Shown here in pieces: positions 24,245 through 31,626 of a stretch of 31,626 nt of DNA. This DNA comes from CAYTLW01 sp964438735 (GTDB lineage Bacteria; Myxococcota_A; UBA9042), in NCBI GenBank assembly GCA_964438735.1, contig CAYTLW010000092.1, positions 1 through 31,626 of the forward strand, in the 5' to 3' direction. A program made the translations under genes and the position numbers. Numbering within the stretch: the stretch's first letter is position 1; each line of letters begins with the position of its first letter. Under the pieces are notes generated by a model. It was not told where the DNA came from, made no database searches, and saw nothing but the letters and a program-made list of their open reading frames with translations.

Positions 24245-25033
24245 ATGCGTACCGTGTCCTTGATCGCCGTCGCCACGCTGGCTCTTCTGCTGTGTGGTTG
24301 CGGCAGCAACAATCCGCCAGGCGGCGCGACCCCTGCGGCAAACGACACATTGACCGGCGATTCGTCGGGCGGTGACGCGACCAGCACAGCGGATACCGCG
24401 GTGGCGGTCGATGCCGGCGGCAAGGTCGACGCCGGCGCCCACGACGGCAAGTCGGCCAAGTACCCCTGCAGCGTGCCCTCGAACGTGACCACGCCCACCC
24501 GCAAGAGCAGCTGCGAGAAGGGCAACGACGACAAGCTGGGCTGCACGTATCCCTGGGGCGGCGTGGAAGCCGGTGGCACCAAGTTCACCTGCAACATCTG
24601 CCGCGGCGGCGACAAGATCGCCCAGGGTGTCTGGCGCTTCATCGACTTCAACTCGGAGACCCCTGCGACGAAGCTGAAGTACGAGGTCCGCCAACGACTG
24701 GTGGTCGACGGCAACACCTGGCACTTCCGGCGTACCTGGACCAAGGACGGCACCAGCGGCGACATCCGGATCGACGGCTGGTACTTCTGCAGCGACGTCG
24801 CCGAACAGGGCAATCAGGACTTCATCTGGGTGGTCACGTCGGTGTCGCCACCGGACTCATTCGGCTACTCGCCGGGCCACGTCTACTCCGGCAGCTGGAA
24901 GACCAAGGGCAACGACCTGATGGCCTGGGGCGTCTACGAAGGCATCCACACCGGCAACCACTTCGAAGAGATCTATTGCCGCGTCGGCAGCGAAATCAAG
25001 GGCACCGCGTGCAAGGACCCCTTCAACGAGTAG
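24245..25033 (+). CDS. Lipoprotein of unknown function
   Basis: A 262-residue protein with a strong GGAGG site before the ATG. The signal peptide ends LLLCGC, with lipobox Cys19. Residues about 20-75 are a Gly/Asp/Thr-rich linker, as in the other lipoproteins here. The folded part has paired cysteines (YPCSVPSN, SSCEKG, LGCTYPWGG, FTCNICRGGD) and a Trp/Tyr-rich beta-looking region (WRFIDFN, WHFRRTWTKDG, IDGWYFCSD, WVVTSVSPPDSFGYSPGHVYSGSW). I do not recognise the domain. It is likely a surface-anchored beta-sandwich, but that is inference. It converges with the next gene, 30 nt away. Confidence 0.8.
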   Translation: MRTVSLIAVATLALLLCGCGSNNPPGGATPAANDTLTGDSSGGDATSTADTAVAVDAGGKVDAGAHDGKSAKYPCSVPSNVTTPTRKSSCEKGNDDKLGCTYPWGGVEAGGTKFTCNICRGGDKIAQGVWRFIDFNSETPATKLKYEVRQRLVVDGNTWHFRRTWTKDGTSGDIRIDGWYFCSDVAEQGNQDFIWVVTSVSPPDSFGYSPGHVYSGSWKTKGNDLMAWGVYEGIHTGNHFEEIYCRVGSEIKGTACKDPFNE

Positions 25034-25063
25034 CGGATTGGTGAAGGACGTTGAGGTGCAGGC

Positions 25064-26356
25064 TCAGCGATGGGCCTGCCGCGGCAGCTGGAAGCTCACC
25101 TTGCTGCCCTCTACCCGGCCGATGAACGTCTGGGACGTCATCATCGCCGTCCAGCAACGCCGATAGATGCGCGCGCCGAGATCGGCCGCCGGACACTTTG
25201 CGGGCTGCAGTTCGGCGTCCTTTTCGACGCCGTTGGCGGCCATCTTGATGATTCGTTCGGCCCGACGCTCCAGGACCGGGTTGCGCATGGGCGCCGGCGA
25301 AGGCGGCAATCCCGGCTTCCAGTTGCGGCGCTCCGGGGCGATCTGACCCTTCATGCCCAGGACCTTGCCGCGGGTGGTGGTGACGTAGGTGAAGACTGCC
25401 TCGTTCGGCTTGCAGGCCTTTGTCTTGCCGGCCAGGGTGCAGGTCGGCACGCAGCGAAACTGCCACGCTTCGGTGAAGTGACCGGAGGCGCTGGGCACGA
25501 AGATGCGGCGCTCTTTGAGGCGGGGACAGCGAACTCGCGCCCGCCGCATCAGCCGTTTGAGTTTCTTGCGCTCGGCCTCGTCCACGGTCGCCTCGCCGGC
25601 GAGCGCGTCGCCGATGGCCAGGTCGGTGTCGCCATCCTCCTTGTCCGGGTGGCAGCAGGGCACCTCCATGGGCACCAGGCCGCGCAGGGCGCGATGGGCC
25701 AGCCGTCGAGCGCGCGTCAACGTGATGCGCCGCTTCGGCGGGCGCACCGTGTTCCAGGGTCGGGCCATCAGCTGGACCAGCTGCATGGAGCGCAGGTCGA
25801 TGCGGGCCAGGACGAGGTCGCCCAGCACGGTGGCACCCTCGACCACATGTTCGAAGCGCAAGGTCGCGTAGGGATGCTGGCCAGCGTGCAATCCGGTCTG
25901 TTCGTCCTCGACCCGGTCGATCTCCACCAGCCTCGCTTCGGCGTTCAATTCACCCTGGGCTCGGGCGGCCTTTTCGATGGCGACATAGCCGGGCCAGCCG
26001 CCCTTGGGGGGATACAGACGCGGGATGGGCAGCAGCGGAATATCCAGCCCCCACAACCGGCCGGTCACCCGATCCAGGCGCACCTCCAGCTCATGGGCGG
26101 GCTGGCGCAGAATGCGCAGCTTGCGTCGAACCACCTTGCCGCGGCGCCGCAACTTGCCGCATCGGATGCGCACCAGCCCCTTGTCCAGTTCCTTCTGCAG
26201 CTTGTGATCGATGGCGAAGAGGCGAGCCAGGTGATCGCAGGCGGCGGCGCCGGCTTTGCGTTCGGGGTCGACCACGATGCCGGCGTCAGCGGCCGAGGCG
26301 CCCCACAGGATGGGAACCATCACCAGGACCAGGACGATGACGCGCGAGCCGGACAT
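25064..26356 (-). CDS. Secreted protein of unknown function
   Basis: A 430-residue protein. The ATG at 26356 has GGAGG five nt upstream and starts a clear Sec signal (RVIVLVLVMVPILWGASAADA); the in-frame ATG at 26392 lacks these. The mature part is very basic (RIRCGKLRRRGKVVRRKLR) and includes cysteine pairs (MEVPCCHPDKEDG, FRCVPTCTLAGKTKACK). A stretch such as LEVRLDRVTGRLWGLDIPLL, with later VLARIDLRSMQLVQLMARPW, faintly resembles PepSY-like propeptide modules, but the match is weak. There is no lipobox and no catalytic motif. It is read towards the plus-strand lipoprotein and away from the kinase gene's end. Confidence 0.75.
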   Translation of the reverse strand: MSGSRVIVLVLVMVPILWGASAADAGIVVDPERKAGAAACDHLARLFAIDHKLQKELDKGLVRIRCGKLRRRGKVVRRKLRILRQPAHELEVRLDRVTGRLWGLDIPLLPIPRLYPPKGGWPGYVAIEKAARAQGELNAEARLVEIDRVEDEQTGLHAGQHPYATLRFEHVVEGATVLGDLVLARIDLRSMQLVQLMARPWNTVRPPKRRITLTRARRLAHRALRGLVPMEVPCCHPDKEDGDTDLAIGDALAGEATVDEAERKKLKRLMRRARVRCPRLKERRIFVPSASGHFTEAWQFRCVPTCTLAGKTKACKPNEAVFTYVTTTRGKVLGMKGQIAPERRNWKPGLPPSPAPMRNPVLERRAERIIKMAANGVEKDAELQPAKCPAADLGARIYRRCWTAMMTSQTFIGRVEGSKVSFQLPRQAHR

Positions 26357-26465
26357 GACGGCCTCCGTGCGGCGAGTGTACCAACCGTGCATGCCCCGTC
26401 ACGTTCATCGTGACGAAACGCGGCGTGGTCGACCGCGGCTCCAACGTCCAGGCAGGCGTCTGACT

Positions 26466-27818
26466 TCAGCGACTGGTATGAGCGGGCGGGTCGACCGATG
26501 GGGTCGGCGCAGCGGCCGTCGAGCCGCCAAACAGGGCCAGTGCGCCGATGAGCAGCGCCGCGGCAGCGGCCAGGACGGCCGGCCACATATGCGCTCGACT
26601 CCGGCGACGCGATGAAGACGGCTGCAACGCGGGGTCTTCGGTCGGCGTTTGGGGAGCGGGCTCGGGCTCGCTCAACGCGGGTGCATGGTGACCCAGGGCG
26701 GCGAGGGCGTCCGCGGTGACCGCGCCGTACTTGGCGGTGGTCTTGATCTTGGGCGTGGTCGATTGTGTCTGCGCGGATCCGGCCAGGCCGGCCGGCGTGG
26801 GCAGGTCGGCAAAACGCAGGAAGCGGGTCTCACTGCCGGGCTCGCTGCCACGCGGGATGGCCGCCAGGGGCGTGGCCATGGCGTGAATCTCGGGCCGGGC
26901 TGGCACGCCGATGGCCGTCTGGAGCTCACTGCGCATGTCGGCCGCGTCGGCGAAGCGCTGTTTGGGATGTTTGGCCAGGCCGCGCATGAGGCAATCGACG
27001 AATGCGTCCGGCAGGGGTTGTCGGGTCTGGCTGCGCGGGTCGGGCGGCTGCTGGCTGCGATGTTGCTCAAGCACCACAAGCGGATCGTCATCTTCGAAAG
27101 GCAACTCCCCTGTCACACATCGGTACAGGACCACGCTGAGCGCGTAGAGGTCGCTGCGGCCGTCCAGATCCTGCCGGGCGCATTGTTCGGGGCTCATGTA
27201 GAAGGGGCTGCCCAGCGAAATGCCACGGCGGGTCAGCTTTTGACCGCGCAGCCAGGCGATGCCGAAGTCGAGCACCTTGACCACGCGCTCGCCGGCCACC
27301 TCGGTGATGACGATGTTCTCTGGCTTCAGGTCTCGGTGGACCAGGCCCTTGCCGTGGGCTTCGTTGAGGCTGCGCAGGACCGGGTCGGCGATGGCGAAGG
27401 CCTCCAACGGGGTCATGAATCGGCCCGCCACCTCCCGGGCCTCGAGGACGTCGGCCAGCGAGGGACCTTCGAGGAACTCGCTGGCGTGCCAGAGCACCCC
27501 CTCGGTCGTACGGCCGAAGTCGAATACACGGACCGTGTTCGGATGGCGCAGGTTGGCGGTGATCTTCGCTTCGCGGGCAAATCGCGCCTCGGCCTTGTCA
27601 TCGCCGCAAGGAAGGCCGGAGAGCAGCATCTTGAGGGCGACCCGTTGATCCGTGCCGAGATGGGTCGCGTCGTAGACCACGCTCCAGCCGCCACGCCCGA
27701 TGATGTCGCGCACCCGATACCGATCGGCCACGGTCTGGCCCGGACGCGCATGTCGTTCTGCGGACGGACGACGACGATCGGGGCTCAATGGGTCGACGGC
27801 GCCGGGGGAGGCGTGCAT
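26466..27818 (-). CDS. Membrane-anchored Ser/Thr protein kinase (PknB-type)
   Basis: A 450-residue protein. The kinase domain has the glycine loop IIGRGGWSVVY (about 39-49), VALKM with Lys63, HRDLKPEN with catalytic Asp163, DFG with Asp184 and the activation-segment end GSPFYMSPEQ. A low-complexity linker then leads to a single transmembrane segment near 412-432 and a short Pro/Thr-rich outer tail. It phosphorylates proteins in response to unknown cues; the very short outside part makes direct ligand sensing unlikely. The ATG at 27818 has AGGA six nt upstream; an in-frame ATG at 27872 would add 18 residues without a ribosome site. It is divergent from the cysteine-rich lipoprotein gene at 28147. 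Confidence 0.93.
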   Translation of the reverse strand: MHASPGAVDPLSPDRRRPSAERHARPGQTVADRYRVRDIIGRGGWSVVYDATHLGTDQRVALKMLLSGLPCGDDKAEARFAREAKITANLRHPNTVRVFDFGRTTEGVLWHASEFLEGPSLADVLEAREVAGRFMTPLEAFAIADPVLRSLNEAHGKGLVHRDLKPENIVITEVAGERVVKVLDFGIAWLRGQKLTRRGISLGSPFYMSPEQCARQDLDGRSDLYALSVVLYRCVTGELPFEDDDPLVVLEQHRSQQPPDPRSQTRQPLPDAFVDCLMRGLAKHPKQRFADAADMRSELQTAIGVPARPEIHAMATPLAAIPRGSEPGSETRFLRFADLPTPAGLAGSAQTQSTTPKIKTTAKYGAVTADALAALGHHAPALSEPEPAPQTPTEDPALQPSSSRRRSRAHMWPAVLAAAAALLIGALALFGGSTAAAPTPSVDPPAHTSR

Positions 27819-28041
27819 TCGCTGTCCTGTCTGCGGGTCTCGATGGCGCTGCGCGGTCGCGCTGCGTGGCATCAGTGTGCGGCGCGACAGGTCGGCGGGC
27901 TCGCAAAGGTGTGTAAGGAAGGCCGTCAGACCTGTTGTGAAATGTCAGCGAGGCGGCTGATCGACAGCGTGAGCGGCTGTGGGGGCCGCGCGTGGTGCGC
28001 GTCCCTGGCGCCGCAGTCGGTCGGCATTGGCGAGGCTGCCC

Positions 28042-28058
28042 TTCGATCCGCGATCGAA
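28042..28058. promoter_or_regulatory. Perfect inverted repeat TTCGATC-CGC-GATCGAA, candidate operator
   Basis: Seven-bp perfect arms around a 3-bp centre, in the divergent spacer between the kinase and the cysteine-rich lipoprotein (27819-28146). The spacing suits a dimeric regulator. A second stem, GTCGG/CCGAC (28104-28118), lies closer to the start. The rest of the spacer shows no gene. Confidence 0.4.
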
Positions 28059-28146
28059 ACCCGCTACCCTGCGCGGCCGGTCGCGAGCACGCGACGGCTC
28101 CGTGTCGGGCATTCCGACCCGTTGCTGAACATCTGGAGAGGAAAAC

Positions 28147-29625
28147 GTGACGGAACGGCTCTCATGGGTGATCGCCTGCGGCATGGTCGCCGTTGTGGCG
28201 TCTTGCGTGCAGCCGCCTGAAGACGAAGCTCCGGTGTTCAAAGCGGACGCGGGGACCGAGGAGATTGCCCAGACCGACGACGCCACGACGAATGAGGACG
28301 CAGCGGACTGCGCCGGCGAATGCCCCTACTCCAAAGAGTGCGTGATGGGCAGCTGCATGCCCAAGAAGTGCACCACAGATCCGGTCTGCAATCCGCCGGG
28401 CGGCGGCAGCCCGGGCAGCGAGCCCTGGTATTGCTTCCGCGGGTTGTGCGCCACGTACCAGTGTGCGGACACGTCAGATTGCGGCGACGGGCAGGACTGC
28501 AACGACCAGACCAACCTCTGCTACGACGTTGCCAAGGGCTGTACCATCGCCAGCCAGTGCGCCGACGCCAATCCATGCACCGCCGACTCCTGCAACAAGG
28601 TGACCGGCAAGTGCAAACACGTAGCAGTGGCCGACTGCTGCAACACGGCAGCGGATTGCAAGGTGAGAGCCAAGTGCACCAAGGCGAGCTGCCTAGCCGG
28701 CAAGTGCGTCTACACCACCCGTTCCAAGTGCTGTACCGAAGACGCGGAGTGCTACGACAGCAAGGTCTGCACCGAGGATCGCTGCAAATCCAACGCCTGC
28801 GTCTACACGCCCATCGCCAATTGCTGCACCGGTAGCGGCTCATGTGATGACGACGATGCCACCAGCGAGGACATCTGCCACGCCGGCAAGTGCCTGCACC
28901 AGTGGCCGGGTGTAGCCAAGACGTGCAAGACCACCAAGGATTGCGGCGGCTCCCTCTGCTTGAAGGGGAGCTGCCACCAGGGCGCATGCGGCTACGAACA
29001 TACGGGCGCCAGCGGGTGCTGCGATGGCGACGCCGCCTGCGTGACCAAGAAGGTCTGCCACATCGGCAAGTGTCTGGCCCGGGTCTGCCAGTTGCAGGCC
29101 GAGACGCCCATGGGCGTGTACTCAACCTCGACGTTCGACAAGGGCAGCCTGAACGGCTGGAAGGTCTTCAAGGGCAACAAGCTGGCGTACTTCCACTTCA
29201 ACACGGTGGATAAATACGCCGGCACCGGCTGCGTGCGCTACGGAGTGCCCGGCAAGACCGACATCGGGCCGGGCAACAACAACTCCGGCACGTTGACCAG
29301 CGGCAAGTTCAAAGCCCCGGCGACCAACCCGGGGCTGCGCTTTCAGGTCTATTTCGAGGGCAACCCCATCTCCAGCGTGCAGGTCTTCGGTTTGCGCGTC
29401 ATCGCCGGCGGGAAGGTGACGGAGGTGTGGAACAAGACCAAGGATCTCGGCGGCTCCACGCAGCAGCAGTGGAAGACCCAGCAGGTCTCGTTGGCGCCCT
29501 GGGCGGGTCAGGCGATCTCTTTGCAGCTGTATTTCGACGTCAAGTTCGCGACCAACAAGGAAAAGAAGAAAGGCCTCATGGTCGACGAGATGTCCCTGTT
29601 GGGAGGCTGCCCGCAGGGTCCTTGA
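28147..29625 (+). CDS. Cysteine-rich lipoprotein with C-terminal jelly-roll-like domain
   Basis: A 492-residue protein with a GTG start preceded by GGAGAGG. The signal ends VVASC (lipobox Cys20), followed by an Asp/Thr-rich linker. Residues about 53-318 are cysteine-rich units such as CPYSKECVMGSC, TSDCGDGQDC, CADANPCTADSCNKVTGKC and DAECYDSKVCTEDRC, related in style to the giant gene at 1-8530. From about 323 the cysteines stop and a beta-rich domain begins (STFDKGSLNGWKVF, YAGTGCVRYGVPG, GTLTSGKFKAP, RFQVYFEGN, WKTQQVSLAPWAGQ, MVDEMSLLGGC), a plan like MAM or carbohydrate-binding sandwiches. A surface binding role is inferred. Its 3' end overlaps the next gene on the other strand. Confidence 0.88.
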   Translation: MTERLSWVIACGMVAVVASCVQPPEDEAPVFKADAGTEEIAQTDDATTNEDAADCAGECPYSKECVMGSCMPKKCTTDPVCNPPGGGSPGSEPWYCFRGLCATYQCADTSDCGDGQDCNDQTNLCYDVAKGCTIASQCADANPCTADSCNKVTGKCKHVAVADCCNTAADCKVRAKCTKASCLAGKCVYTTRSKCCTEDAECYDSKVCTEDRCKSNACVYTPIANCCTGSGSCDDDDATSEDICHAGKCLHQWPGVAKTCKTTKDCGGSLCLKGSCHQGACGYEHTGASGCCDGDAACVTKKVCHIGKCLARVCQLQAETPMGVYSTSTFDKGSLNGWKVFKGNKLAYFHFNTVDKYAGTGCVRYGVPGKTDIGPGNNNSGTLTSGKFKAPATNPGLRFQVYFEGNPISSVQVFGLRVIAGGKVTEVWNKTKDLGGSTQQQWKTQQVSLAPWAGQAISLQLYFDVKFATNKEKKKGLMVDEMSLLGGCPQGP

Positions 29626-30433
29626 GCGGGCCGCCGCCACGGGCGGCGCCCACCATCAGCACCAGCCACGGCGGGACGAAGGCCAGGGACCAGGCGATGA
29701 CGCCGTCGTCCGGCTCTGCCAGCAGCAACAGGCCCGCGAAGAAAAGCGCCCCCGGCAGCCGCATGAACACCGCGCGCAGTGGCACGCGGCGGCCCACACG
29801 GGCGACGATCAGCCAGCCAATCACCCCAATGGCGACCAGGGCGGCCAGGAGCAGGGCCAGGAAGTCCGGGATCGAAACGTCGATCCAACGAAGCGCAGCC
29901 CACCAGGCGGCCAGCAGGCCGAGGTGTACAAATGGAACCACCGCGGCCAGGGCCAGCAGGCGATTGATGGGCTTGGAGGAGGGGCGTTCCAGGGCGTAGA
30001 CCACGGCGGCCGCGTAGAGTGCCCAGCCGAGGATTCCGGCCGGCGGCACACCGAAGAGACCGGGGTGATGCCAGCGCCAGAGCTGGGCAGCGACGGCGGC
30101 CGGCTCGATGAATGCGGCGTCGGCCAGCACCAGCAGGCCCACGGCCATGGACAGGCGCACGGGCGAAGGGCAGAGCGGCCTCAGCAGGTCGCGCGCCGAG
30201 CCGATGACCACGGGCCAGATCAGGGCCACCATCAGCGGCACATCGCCCACCATCAGCGTCCACTGTGGCGCGTAGGTATAGAAGCCGTAGGCGACGATGC
30301 AGGTCTGCTCGGCGGCCCACGCCAGGGCGCCGATGGCGAACAGCTCTCCGGCGAAGCGGCGCCGATCGCGCGCCATGGGCAGGCGCACCAGCAGCCAGGC
30401 GGCGACGATGCAGGCGCAGGCGAATTCGAGCAT
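29576..30433 (-). CDS. DUF422/CruF-like carotenoid biosynthesis membrane protein
   Basis: A 285-residue protein with about seven to eight transmembrane segments. GAGGAGAT directly precedes the ATG. Conserved-looking features are GFYTYAP and MVGDVPLMVALIWP in the first half, then FIEPAAVAAQLWRWHHPGLF and GVPPAGILGW. These resemble the D-x-EP, WxW and GVPxxNxxGW pattern of DUF422 proteins such as CruF, which hydrate the ends of C50 or C40 carotenoids; the usual Asn in the last motif is Ala/Gly here. It follows a UbiA-family gene by 43 nt, as in haloarchaeal bacterioruberin clusters. The family call is from memory and the reaction is inference. The last 50 nt overlap the convergent lipoprotein gene. 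Confidence 0.65.
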   Translation of the reverse strand: MLEFACACIVAAWLLVRLPMARDRRRFAGELFAIGALAWAAEQTCIVAYGFYTYAPQWTLMVGDVPLMVALIWPVVIGSARDLLRPLCPSPVRLSMAVGLLVLADAAFIEPAAVAAQLWRWHHPGLFGVPPAGILGWALYAAAVVYALERPSSKPINRLLALAAVVPFVHLGLLAAWWAALRWIDVSIPDFLALLLAALVAIGVIGWLIVARVGRRVPLRAVFMRLPGALFFAGLLLLAEPDDGVIAWSLAFVPPWLVLMVGAARGGGPLKDPAGSLPTGTSRRP

Positions 30434-30476
30434 ATCTCCTCGTTTGGCAATCGCGGTCTGGACGTCGTCGAGTTGG

Positions 30477-31370
30477 TCAACTGTGGCTGCCGGGCAGTCC
30501 CAGGGCCGTCCAGAGATTGTAGACCGCCAGCAGCGCGGCGCCGAGCCAGGTCAGGTGGATGCAGTCCGCCGCCCGCAAGCCACGCCGCAGGAACCAGGCC
30601 ACCAGGGCGATCTGGGCCACAGGAGCCGCGCCCATGACCGCGATGCGCCAGGGCAGCTGGCCCGTGGTCCAGCCAACGATGGCCACCGAGAGCGAGATGA
30701 AGGCAAGTCCCTCAGCGATGCGACGGGCGACCTTTTCGCCGTGCACGGCGCCATAAGTGGCCACGCCAGCGGCGCGATCGCCAGGGATGTCGCGCAGATC
30801 GTAGATGACCTCGTAGGACAATTCGAAGGTGACGAAGAAGGCCAGGGTCCAGAGCAGCGTGGTGCCCGTGATGCCGGCAGGCGGCACCTGGTCCGCCGCC
30901 CATGCCGTGGCCAGGGGATAGGCAAAAAGGGTGATGACGAAGCCGAGTGCGGAGGCGCCGTTCTTGAGCAGGTAGACGGTCTTGAGGCGTGGCATGCCGG
31001 GCAACAGCGGCCGGTTGTAGGCGATGCCCAGCAGGTGATAACCGACCCGCCAGGGGGTGATGGCCGGCAGCACCAGGTGGACCGCGGGCAGGCTGCTCAG
31101 GAGCAGCAGCACGCCGACGGCGATGACGGCCCGGCGGTGCCGGGCGACAAAATCGGTGCCGACGATGTTGTTGAGTCGGTCTTCGGGCAGGTCGACGACG
31201 CGGTTGAGCAGGTTGACCACGAACCAGTCGATGGCCACCACGGCGGCCAACAGCCAGGGTCGCTCGCCAGTGAAGAGCCAGCCGAAAGTCAGCGTGCCAA
31301 GGGCGGCTATCGCCACGATGTGCAGCCGTCCGATGCTCGCGACCAGAGACAGGGGCGAGGGCGTAGCCAT
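30477..31370 (-). CDS. UbiA-family prenyltransferase
   Basis: A 297-residue membrane protein. It carries both Asp-rich metal/diphosphate motifs of the UbiA superfamily: NRVVDLPED (Asn56, Asp60, Asp64) and YDLRDIPGD (Asp191, Asp194, Asp198), separated by several transmembrane helices. UbiA enzymes attach prenyl chains to aromatic or polyene acceptors. Pairing with a DUF422 gene suggests a lycopene-elongase-like acceptor, but menaquinone, ubiquinone, haem O or chlorophyll-type members are also possible. The adjacent haem genes are not in the same operon. The start is uncertain: ATG at 31370 or GTG at 31382, neither with a clear ribosome site. Confidence 0.85.
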   Translation of the reverse strand: MATPSPLSLVASIGRLHIVAIAALGTLTFGWLFTGERPWLLAAVVAIDWFVVNLLNRVVDLPEDRLNNIVGTDFVARHRRAVIAVGVLLLLSSLPAVHLVLPAITPWRVGYHLLGIAYNRPLLPGMPRLKTVYLLKNGASALGFVITLFAYPLATAWAADQVPPAGITGTTLLWTLAFFVTFELSYEVIYDLRDIPGDRAAGVATYGAVHGEKVARRIAEGLAFISLSVAIVGWTTGQLPWRIAVMGAAPVAQIALVAWFLRRGLRAADCIHLTWLGAALLAVYNLWTALGLPGSHS

Positions 31371-31440
31371 GGCGGTCGGCACTGCGGGCGCGATGATGCG
31401 CCGATGAATGACAGGTTTGGGCCGGGTCTCGAGCGGAGGG

Positions 31441-31626
31441 TCAGCCGAGTTCGCGGAAGGAGCGGATGATGAGTCCCAACCCCGCGGCGATCATAACAAA
31501 CATGGCCAGAAAGGTCGGCAGGGTCGTGGGCTGAAAGTAGATGTCCAGGCTGGTCAGTATGTTGCCGATCAGCAACAGCAGCGCGACCGAGAGCACCGCC
31601 CAGCCGCCCTTGGCTTTGGCGTCATA
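31441..31626 (-). CDS. C-terminal fragment of a membrane protein (runs off window)
   Basis: An open minus-strand frame enters from the right edge and stops with TGA at 31441-31443, giving 61 residues. It reads KGGWAVLSVALLLLIGNILTS, a short polar turn (LDIYFQPTT), then LPTFLAMFVMIAAGLGLIIR and ends RSFRELG, so two transmembrane helices with a basic cytoplasmic end. It lies 58-70 nt upstream of the UbiA gene on the same strand and may be in its operon. The family cannot be named from this piece. Confidence 0.7.
   Translation of the reverse strand, partial: YDAKAKGGWAVLSVALLLLIGNILTSLDIYFQPTTLPTFLAMFVMIAAGLGLIIRSFRELG

Noticed and set aside
28091..28120. Rho-independent terminator near GTCGG/CCGAC
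   Set aside because: The stem is only 5 bp, has no T-tract and lies upstream of a gene start, so a leader structure is more likely.

Overview
This is a high-GC, gene-dense bacterial window. It suggests a predatory or heterotrophic member of the old 'Deltaproteobacteria' (Myxococcota or Bradymonadota-like); that placement is inference. The clues are several lipoproteins made of cysteine-rich repeats, MopE-type Asp/Cys motifs, an eukaryotic-like Ser/Thr kinase with a C-terminal membrane anchor, haem synthesis from glutamyl-tRNA, and aerobic benzoyl-CoA (box) genes. A run of exactly 100 Ns (8632-8731) shows that this is a draft scaffold, probably from a metagenome or short-read assembly.

Layout. 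1-8530 (minus): the N-terminal 2,843 codons of a giant cysteine-rich lipoprotein that continues past the left edge. It has about 80 alternating units of 27 and 25 residues, interrupted twice by a 'GYWKxH' module. The opposite strand is open for long stretches, but only as a shadow of this gene. 8820-11805 (minus): a tightly coupled three-gene operon encoding a PLP aminotransferase, a calcineurin-like phosphoesterase and a CPBP intramembrane protease. 11901-15074 (plus): a YfgM-like anchored protein, a BamB-like beta-propeller protein and a second cysteine-rich lipoprotein. 15184-18945 (plus): hemE, a hemY-type protoporphyrinogen oxidase, and a divergent hemA. 19222-24166 (plus): boxC, boxB, a crotonase and a 3-hydroxyacyl-CoA dehydrogenase, which together fit aerobic CoA-thioester benzoate degradation followed by beta-oxidation-type steps. 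24245-26356: a small lipoprotein (plus) facing a secreted protein of unknown function (minus). 26466-27818 (minus): the Ser/Thr kinase, divergent from a third cysteine-rich lipoprotein (28147-29625, plus). 29576-31626 (minus): a DUF422-type carotenoid protein, a UbiA-family prenyltransferase, and the C-terminus of a further membrane protein.

How they fit together. The metabolic core is tetrapyrrole synthesis next to benzoyl-CoA epoxidation, with a possible carotenoid (C50-like) pair at the right. The accessory part is a set of secreted, disulfide-rich surface lipoproteins, of which the 1-8530 gene is the extreme case and the most unusual object in the window. Family names rest on motifs read from the translated sequence; no database search was possible.
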